Below, piece after piece: positions 1 to 6,102 of a DNA stretch of 6,102 bases. The stretch covers positions 1 through 6,102 of the forward strand of contig JAJTBK010000126.1 in the NCBI GenBank assembly GCA_021286965.1. The letters run 5' to 3'. The notes beneath the pieces were generated by a model. That model was not told where the DNA came from and did no database searches. It worked only from the letters and a program-made list of their open reading frames with translations. The first letter of the stretch is position 1; each line of letters opens with the position of its first letter. Origin of the DNA: Comamonadaceae bacterium (GTDB lineage Bacteria > Pseudomonadota > Gammaproteobacteria > Burkholderiales > Burkholderiaceae_C). The translations under genes and the position numbers were made by a program.

Positions 1-867
1 GCCGGGCCGGGCTTTGGCTGGCGCCTGGGGCAAAGCGTCAAGCCCACCAGCTACGGCGTCAACGGCATCTTGCTGCTGGCCTGCAGCACCCTGGGCGAGG
101 CGCTGGCGCAGGTGCTGCGCTTTGAAGCCCTGGTGCACGACCTGGGGCGCTCGAGCCTCACGCGCCAGGGCGCCGTGGTGGTGTACGAATGGCGCAACGC
201 CCACGCCAGCCACCCGGCGGCGGCGGCGCTGGTGGAGTCGGTGTTTGCCGGCATCCACACCTGCGCCCAGTGGCTGCTGGGCCAGCCCCTGGTGGGGGTG
301 CAGGTGGAGTTTGCCCACCCGGCGCCGGATGCAGCCACGGCAGCGGCCCTGGCCCAGGCCAGCGGCGCGCAGCTGGCCTGGGGCGCGCCGGCGCACCGGG
401 CGCTGTTCCCGGCCGCCTGGCTCGACTGGCCGCTGCCGCAAACCCACCCCGGCCTGCTGCCGCTCTTGCAGCGCCACGCCGAGGAGCTGCTGCGCGCGCG
501 CCAGCCCGACGCCGCCGACATCGTCGCCCGGGTGCGCCAGTGCATCTCGCAGCGCCTGGGGCCGCAGGGCGTGCGCCTGGCCGATGTGGCCGCCGACCTG
601 CAGCTGGCGCCGCGCACGCTGCAGCGGCGCCTGGCCGAGGCCGGGTGGGCCTTTCAGGGCCTGCTCGACGGCACGCGCCACGCCCTGGCCTGCCACTATC
701 TGCGCCAGACGCCCATGGCCCTGGCCGACATTGGCCAGCTGCTGGGCTACCAGGAGGCGGCGGCGTTCCACCACGCCTTCAAGCAGTGGCAGGGCCAGGG
801 GCCGGGGCAGTACCGGGCGGCGGCGCAGCCTGACCTGCGTCAAGATCGCGCAAGCGCGCCACGCTAA
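1..867 (+). CDS. AraC-family transcriptional regulator, 5' end missing
   Basis: The reading frame is open from the first base, so the true start lies left of the window; 288 residues are visible. The N-terminal part (first ~170 codons) looks like the arabinose-binding-like ligand domain of AraC regulators (Arabinose_bd type): the opening residues GWRLGQSVKPTSYGVNG and the following TLGEAL are typical. The C-terminal part is a double helix-turn-helix DNA-binding domain. The first helix-turn-helix is near codons 190-211 (RLADVAADL, then APRTLQRRL) and the second near codons 239-265 (ADIGQLLGYQEAAAFHHAF), closing with the usual PGQYR at codons 268-272. Family members are usually about 330-340 residues, so roughly 45-50 are probably missing. 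The last ~16 codons after PGQYR are not conserved domain and carry a possible promoter for the next gene. Ligand and targets cannot be read from sequence. Family assignment is firm; role is unknown. Confidence 0.9.
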   Translation, partial: AGPGFGWRLGQSVKPTSYGVNGILLLACSTLGEALAQVLRFEALVHDLGRSSLTRQGAVVVYEWRNAHASHPAAAALVESVFAGIHTCAQWLLGQPLVGVQVEFAHPAPDAATAAALAQASGAQLAWGAPAHRALFPAAWLDWPLPQTHPGLLPLLQRHAEELLRARQPDAADIVARVRQCISQRLGPQGVRLADVAADLQLAPRTLQRRLAEAGWAFQGLLDGTRHALACHYLRQTPMALADIGQLLGYQEAAAFHHAFKQWQGQGPGQYRAAAQPDLRQDRASAPR

Positions 868-870
868 GCT
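830..870 (+). promoter_or_regulatory. Candidate FNR/Anr-type operator and -10 element before the hemerythrin gene
   Basis: CTGAC-CTGC-GTCAA at 830-843 is an imperfect dyad with four of five half-site pairs matched. It resembles the FNR/Anr/Dnr consensus TTGAT-N4-ATCAA and its TTGAC...GTCAA variants. Its centre is near 836.5. A weak -10 candidate, TAAGCT, lies at 865-870, about the distance expected when an FNR dimer sits near -41 (class II activation). This would place the transcript start near 877, ahead of the Shine-Dalgarno sequence at 888-893 and the ATG at 904. The site is inside the non-conserved tail of the upstream regulator gene. The dyad and spacing are seen directly; the binding protein is inferred. 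Confidence 0.45.
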
Positions 871-903
871 GGCGCCCCCGCTGATTTGGAAAGATACACA
901 CGC

Positions 904-1404
904 ATGGCTGCATTGGAATGGTCGCCCGCCCTGGAACTGGGCGTGGCGCGCATGGATGACACGCACCGCGAATTCGTCGCCCTGCTGGCCGAGGTCGAGG
1001 CCGCAGACGATGCCGCCCTGCTGCCCGCCTGGCAGGCGCTGATCGCGCACACGCAGCAGCACTTCGACCAGGAAGACTTCTGGATGGCGGCCACGCGCTT
1101 TGCCGCCGGCAACTGCCACAGCACCCAGCACGCGGCCGTGCTCAACGTCATGCGCGAAGGCGCCAAGCAGGGCGCGGCCGGCAACCTGGCGCTGGTGCGC
1201 TCGATGGCGGCGGAGCTGGTGCACTGGTTCCCGATCCACGCCGACAGCATGGACGCCGCCCTGGCGCAGCATCTGCAGCAGGTCGGCTACGACCCCGCCA
1301 GCGGCCAGCTCGCCCGCCCCGAGGCCCTGCCCGGGGAACTGATCCACGGCTGCAGCGGCGCCTGCGCCGGCGACGACCTGGCCACGCCCGCTGCCGTGGC
1401 CTGA
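904..1404 (+). CDS. Bacteriohemerythrin-like di-iron protein with cysteine-containing tail
   Basis: This is a single-domain hemerythrin, a four-helix bundle that binds O2 (or senses O2/NO) at a non-haem di-iron site. It is cytoplasmic: there is no signal peptide or membrane segment. All seven ligands expected of the family are visible: H21 (DDTHREF), H53 and E57 (HFDQE), H72 and H76 (HSTQH), and H112 and D117 (HADSMD). The 166-residue length is a normal ~130-residue domain plus a C-terminal tail containing CSGAC (C150, C154). The ATG at 904 is chosen because GGAAAG (888-893) lies ten bases upstream; a TTG at 886 would extend the protein by six residues but overlaps that site. It begins 36 bases after the AraC-type gene and may be driven by the FNR-like box at 830-843. 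The family is certain; whether it stores, delivers or senses oxygen is not determinable here. Confidence 0.92.
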   Translation: MAALEWSPALELGVARMDDTHREFVALLAEVEAADDAALLPAWQALIAHTQQHFDQEDFWMAATRFAAGNCHSTQHAAVLNVMREGAKQGAAGNLALVRSMAAELVHWFPIHADSMDAALAQHLQQVGYDPASGQLARPEALPGELIHGCSGACAGDDLATPAAVA

Positions 1405-1432
1405 ACGGCCGGCGGCGCCTCACCCCTGACTC

Positions 1433-1438
1433 AAGGAG
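1433..1438 (+). promoter_or_regulatory. Shine-Dalgarno site fixing the GTG start at 1449
   Basis: AAGGAG stands ten bases before the GTG at 1449. It is a near-perfect anti-16S match and supports GTG as the start of the chalcone-isomerase-fold gene. No in-frame ATG with a comparable site precedes the predicted signal peptide. Confidence 0.75.
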
Positions 1439-1448
1439 CTCCCCCGCA

Positions 1449-2054
1449 GTGAAAGCCACCCCCGATCGCGCACCCACGGCGGCCCGCCTGGCCGGTGCCT
1501 GGACCCTGGCCCTGGCCAGCCTCACCTTCACGGCGCAAGCGCAGGCTGCCACCTCGTTCGAGCCCACGGCCATCGTGCAGGGCACGCCGCTGGTGCTCCA
1601 GGGCATGGGCACGCGCTACCGCGCCATCTTCCGCGTCTACGACGTGGCGCTGTACCTGCCGCGCAAGGTTGCCAGCGCCGAAGAAGCGCTGCAGGCCAAG
1701 GGCCCGGTGCGCCTGAGCTTCGTCGCCCTGCGCGACCTGCCGGGCACCGATCTGGGGCGCTCCTTCATCAAGGGTTTGGTGAGCAACGCCACGCCCGAGC
1801 AGGTCAACCGCTACACGCCGGCGAGCAACCGCCTGATCGAGATTTTCTCGGGCCGCAAAAAACTCGCCGAGGGCGACGCCTTCGCCATGGAGTTCGTGCC
1901 CGGGCAGGGCACGACGTTCTTCATCCAGGGCCAGGCGCAGGGCGGACCGGTGGGCGATGCCGAGTATTTCCAGATGATCCTGCGCATCTGGCTCGGCCAT
2001 GCGCCGGCCGACGCCATGCTCAAGGACGCACTGCTCGGCGCCCCGGCCCCCTGA
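1449..2054 (+). CDS. Exported chalcone isomerase-fold protein (Chalcone_3 type)
   Basis: The 201-residue protein has a Sec-type signal peptide: charged N-region (residues 1-13), hydrophobic stretch about 15-28, and AQAQAA at 29-34 giving likely cleavage after A31 or A33. The mature part matches bacterial chalcone isomerase-like proteins. The signs are RVYDVALYLPRK (62-73), a basic/aromatic strand region around FVALRDLPG (91-99), and the C-terminal IWLGHAPADAMLKDALLG (180-197). Despite the name, most bacterial relatives of this exported type have no shown flavonoid chemistry; the fold is shared with fatty-acid-binding plant proteins. A periplasmic binding or unknown enzymatic role is possible. 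The gap of 44 bases after the hemerythrin gene holds a GC-rich hairpin without a T-run, so co-transcription is plausible. The stop TGA (2052-2054) directly touches the convergent stop of the transporter gene. Confidence 0.85.
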   Translation: MKATPDRAPTAARLAGAWTLALASLTFTAQAQAATSFEPTAIVQGTPLVLQGMGTRYRAIFRVYDVALYLPRKVASAEEALQAKGPVRLSFVALRDLPGTDLGRSFIKGLVSNATPEQVNRYTPASNRLIEIFSGRKKLAEGDAFAMEFVPGQGTTFFIQGQAQGGPVGDAEYFQMILRIWLGHAPADAMLKDALLGAPAP

Positions 2055-3185
2055 TCAGCGCTCGCTGCGCGCCAGGTAGCGCTTGCGCCAGAACAGCAGC
2101 ACCAGCGCCAGCGCCATACCGGCCATGCTCGCCAGGGCCCACCAGAAGCCGTTGTGGCGGTGGATCAGCGGCAGGCCCTCGAAATTCATGCCGAAAATGC
2201 CGGCCACCAGGTTCAGCGGCAGGAACACCGCCGTCACGGCGGTGAGGGTGCGCATGATGTCGTTGGTGCGGTTGCTTTGCACGCTGAAATGCATCTGCAC
2301 GGCCGTTTCGGTGCTGCTCTCCAGGCGCCGCATGTGGTGTGCGACGCGTTCGATGTGTTCGAGCAGGTCGCGGCTGCGTACCTTGAGCAGATCCAGCTCG
2401 CGCAGCGCCTGTGCGTGCGCCGGCGGCTGCCAGTCGGCCAGGGCCTCGATCCAGTCCTGCACCGCGCTGCGCTGGTCCTCGCAAACATCATCGAGCTCGT
2501 GCAGCGCCAGGCGCGCATCGAGCAGGGCGCTCCAGTTCGTAAAGCGCGTCCTGGGCAGCAGCAGCTCGGACTGCCAGTGGTCGAGCTGGCGCGAGAGCTC
2601 GCGGCGCAGCTCCAGGAAGCCATCGACGATGTGGCCCAGGGTGCGCAGCATCAGGTCGGCGCTGCTGGCGGGCAGGCGCGCGCCGGCGCCGCCAGCGCTG
2701 GGCAGGCGCTCGCGCGGGTCGGTCGGCTGGGCCGCGAGCAGCTTGGCGGCGTAGGCCTCACGCACCACGCAATCTTCGGGGTGCACCGACAGCAGCAGCT
2801 GGTCGAACAGGGCAAAGCCCAGCGGGCTGGTGTCGATGCGGCGCAGCACCGGCGGGCCACCGCGCCGCGCCGGCTCGGATGCGGGTGGCTGCGCGGGGGT
2901 GGTGCTGGCCGTCAGGCGGCGAAACACCAGCAGGTCGTAGTGCTGGGTGTAGTCGTAGCCCGAGGGCCGCTGGGCGTTGAGCAGGTCCGAGACGTGCAAG
3001 TCCACCAGCTGCTGGCCGGTGACGGCCTGCAACGCCGCCTGCAGCGGCCCGAGGGCCGCACCCAGGGCGCTGCGCGTGCAGGCGAGCCAGTAAAAGCCGT
3101 GTGCGGGCGGCGCGCTGGGCAGGGCGTCGAGCTCGCGCACGCCCTGGCCCGGCTGCAGGTGAGAGACCCGAAAAGCGGGGATCAT
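2055..3185 (-). CDS. corA: CorA-family magnesium/divalent cation transporter
   Basis: This inner-membrane channel of the CorA family would work as a pentamer taking up Mg2+ or a related divalent cation. The 376-residue protein has a large cytoplasmic N-terminal domain. Residues ~175-310 form the long helical stalk (DLMLRTLGHIVDGFLELRR onward), and MHFSVQSNRTNDIMRTLT (298-315) leads into the membrane. Transmembrane helix 1 is about 313-332 and ends in the signature GMN (332-334). The external loop FEGLPLIHRHNG follows, then helix 2 (about 347-366) and a basic cytoplasmic end. The usual acidic GMNFxxMPE loop is replaced by a version richer in His and Arg, so the transported ion is less certain. 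The ATG at 3185 has GGAGG (3191-3195) five bases upstream. It is the second gene after hemB on this strand, 39 bases downstream. The symbol is used in the family sense. Confidence 0.88.
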   Translation of the reverse strand: MIPAFRVSHLQPGQGVRELDALPSAPPAHGFYWLACTRSALGAALGPLQAALQAVTGQQLVDLHVSDLLNAQRPSGYDYTQHYDLLVFRRLTASTTPAQPPASEPARRGGPPVLRRIDTSPLGFALFDQLLLSVHPEDCVVREAYAAKLLAAQPTDPRERLPSAGGAGARLPASSADLMLRTLGHIVDGFLELRRELSRQLDHWQSELLLPRTRFTNWSALLDARLALHELDDVCEDQRSAVQDWIEALADWQPPAHAQALRELDLLKVRSRDLLEHIERVAHHMRRLESSTETAVQMHFSVQSNRTNDIMRTLTAVTAVFLPLNLVAGIFGMNFEGLPLIHRHNGFWWALASMAGMALALVLLFWRKRYLARSER

Positions 3186-5014
<1,829 letters not shown>

Positions 5015-5023
5015 ATTGGCTGC

Positions 5024-5087
5024 GGGCGGCTTGCCGCCCCCCGCTTTTCCTCCCTGAGCGGGGCCTGGGGTGGCCGCAAGGCCCCAC
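5024..5087 (+). repeat. Cluster of GC-rich stem-loops downstream of the ligase gene
   Basis: Three hairpins can be drawn before the terminator. The first is GGGCGG / CCGCCC with loop CTTG (5024-5039). The second is CCCCGCT (5039-5045) with AGCGGGG (5057-5063). The third is either GGCC-GCAA-GGCC (5072-5083) or the competing GGGGCCT (5060-5066) with AGGCCCC (5079-5085). The arms overlap, so alternative folds exclude one another. The region encodes no protein I can support. It may be an intergenic repeat element or a structured 3' untranslated region; a single copy here cannot decide. Confidence 0.45.
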
Positions 5088-5097
5088 AGGTTTACTC

Positions 5098-5123
5098 GCC
5101 CGGCAGCCGCCGGGCTTTTTTTT
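5098..5123 (+). terminator. Rho-independent terminator of the ligase gene
   Basis: GCCCGGC (5098-5104) and GCCGGGC (5109-5115) form a perfect 7-bp GC stem with loop AGCC, followed at once by eight Ts (5116-5123). The T-run is only on the plus-strand side, so it ends transcripts of the lipoate-ligase homologue. For the convergent pirin gene the eight bases precede the stem as As, and no U-run follows. Confidence 0.9.
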
Positions 5124-5140
5124 GGCGCGCAGCGCCGCGC

Positions 5141-6031
5141 TCAGGGGGCCGGAGCGCCGGGCGGCGGCATCTGGCCAAAGCGCCCGGCCATGAAGTCCTC
5201 GGACGCCTGCACCAGCTCGGCGCGGGTGTTCATGACGAACGGGCCGTGGCCGGCGATGGGTTCGTCGATGGGCGCGCCGCCGAGCAGCAGCAATTCGGCG
5301 TCGGTCTGCGCCGCCAGCGCCAGCGCCGTGCCGCTGCGCGAGAGCTGCAGCAGCTGGCCGGCGTGAGCCTCCTCGCCCTCCACGCGCACGCGCACGCGGC
5401 CCTGGCGCACCAGCAGCAGCAGCGTGTGGCCCTCGGGCAGGGTCAAATCGACCGCGCCGCCGCCCCGCAGGCGCAGGTCCCACAGGTTGATGGGTGTGTA
5501 GGTGCGCGCCGCGCCCGCCTGGCCAGCGTATTCGCCCGCAATCACCCGCAGGGTTCCGGCTTGGCCGGGCAGCGCCACCTCGGGAATGTCGGCGCGGGTC
5601 AGCGCCTGGTAGTGCGGCGCATCCCTCTTGTGGCGCGCGGGCAGGTTGACCCACAGCTGCACCATCTCCAGCCGCCCGCCGCTGCGCGTGAATGCCTCGG
5701 AGTGGAACTCGTCGTGCAGCACGCCCCCGGCAGCCGTCATCCACTGCACATCGCCGGGGCCGATGGTGCCGCCCGCGCCGCTGCTGTCGCGGTGCGAGAC
5801 TTCGCCGGCGTAGACGATGGTCACGGTCTCAAAACCCCGGTGCGGGTGCGCGCCCACGCCCCGGCGCTCGGTGCCGGGGGCAAAGTCCGCCGGGCCGGCG
5901 TGGTCGAGCAGCAAGAAGGGACTGACCGCCGCGCCGTGGCGGGCATAGCTGAACAGGCTGCGCACGGGAAAGCCGTTGCCGACCCAGTGCGGCTCGGGCG
6001 GGGTGAACAGACCTTGGACGGTTTTGCGCAT
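5141..6031 (-). CDS. Pirin family protein (cupin metalloprotein)
   Basis: Pirins are double-cupin, iron-binding proteins; some bacterial members (E. coli YhhW) have quercetin 2,3-dioxygenase activity in vitro, others act as redox-sensing partners. The 296-residue length matches full-size pirins. The metal ligands of the N-terminal cupin are all present: H62 and H64 (GVGAHPHRGFETVT), and H106 and E108 (GVLHDEF). The ETVTIV strand, DVQWMTAAGG (94-103) and VNLPARHK further support the family. The second cupin covers the C-terminal half and lacks a matching ligand set. The ATG at 6031 is chosen because AAGGAG (reverse complement of 6039-6044) lies seven bases upstream; a GTG at 6058 would add nine residues but has no ribosome-binding site. 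No intrinsic terminator is seen for this strand. The natural substrate is unknown. Confidence 0.93.
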   Translation of the reverse strand: MRKTVQGLFTPPEPHWVGNGFPVRSLFSYARHGAAVSPFLLLDHAGPADFAPGTERRGVGAHPHRGFETVTIVYAGEVSHRDSSGAGGTIGPGDVQWMTAAGGVLHDEFHSEAFTRSGGRLEMVQLWVNLPARHKRDAPHYQALTRADIPEVALPGQAGTLRVIAGEYAGQAGAARTYTPINLWDLRLRGGGAVDLTLPEGHTLLLLVRQGRVRVRVEGEEAHAGQLLQLSRSGTALALAAQTDAELLLLGGAPIDEPIAGHGPFVMNTRAELVQASEDFMAGRFGQMPPPGAPAP

Positions 6032-6038
6032 GATGGGA

Positions 6039-6044
6039 CTCCTT
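6039..6044 (-). promoter_or_regulatory. Shine-Dalgarno site fixing the pirin start at 6031
   Basis: Read on the minus strand this is AAGGAG, seven bases before the ATG at 6031. It decides against the longer frame from the GTG at 6058. Confidence 0.8.
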
Positions 6045-6054
6045 GCAAGCATGG

Positions 6055-6073
6055 GCACGGCCCTGTGCCGTGC
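6055..6073 (-). promoter_or_regulatory. Inverted repeat in the pirin leader
   Basis: GCACGGC (6055-6061) and GCCGTGC (6067-6073) form a perfect 7-bp inverted repeat with a 5-base spacer, 24 bases upstream of the pirin ATG. It could be an operator for a dimeric regulator or a leader hairpin near the ribosome-binding site. No -35/-10 pair is convincing in the remaining ~30 bases of the window. Confidence 0.3.
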
Positions 6074-6102
6074 GATGGCGTGACTGTCCCAGCTTTTGCG
6101 CG

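Noticed and set aside
228..235. GCTGGTGG matching the E. coli Chi sequence
   Set aside because: Expected by chance in GC-rich coding DNA, and Chi is not known to have this sequence in this group.
14..1042. A 342-codon plus-strand frame over the regulator and hemerythrin genes
   Set aside because: It is a shadow frame, rich in Arg, Pro, Ala, Ser and Trp, overlapping two genes whose products are recognisable in another frame.
1398..1416. GC-rich hairpin after the hemerythrin stop as a terminator
   Set aside because: The stem is interrupted and no T-run follows.

Overview
The window is GC-rich (roughly 70% by eye) bacterial chromosome with strongly GC-ending codons. It most resembles a betaproteobacterium of the Comamonadaceae (Acidovorax, Alicycliphilus or Comamonas type). 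I base this on the protein style, the cysteine-free HemB, and an intergenic sequence between hemB and corA that I recall as a common Comamonadaceae repeat. No database was consulted. I see no tRNA, rRNA, CRISPR array, phage gene or insertion sequence.

The left part (1-2054) is read on the plus strand. It holds the 3' part of an AraC-family regulator cut by the window edge, a small hemerythrin-type di-iron protein with every metal ligand present, and an exported chalcone-isomerase-fold protein that starts with GTG. A dyad resembling an FNR/Anr operator lies inside the last codons of the regulator. Its spacing suits activation of the hemerythrin gene, and I see no intrinsic terminator between the hemerythrin and chalcone-isomerase-fold genes, so the two may be one oxygen-responsive unit.

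The middle part (2055-4232) is read on the minus strand: hemB (porphobilinogen synthase, haem biosynthesis), then 39 bases later a CorA-family divalent cation transporter. The hemB-corA junction is a stem-loop repeat that supplies the hemB tail and stop codons, and the corA ribosome-binding site. The corA stop codon abuts the convergent stop of the chalcone-isomerase-fold gene with no base between them.

The right part has a lipoate/biotin ligase-family gene on the plus strand, divergent from hemB. Its conserved N-terminus appears to begin upstream of the first ATG, where no standard start codon exists. It is followed by three GC-rich stem-loops and a strong intrinsic terminator (5098-5123). 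A complete pirin gene on the minus strand (5141-6031) closes the window.

Most of this is ordinary core genome. I found no evidence of a new multi-gene defence or mobile system. The points most worth a second look are the FNR-like box before the hemerythrin gene, the missing canonical start of the lipoate ligase homologue, and the repeat-built hemB-corA junction.
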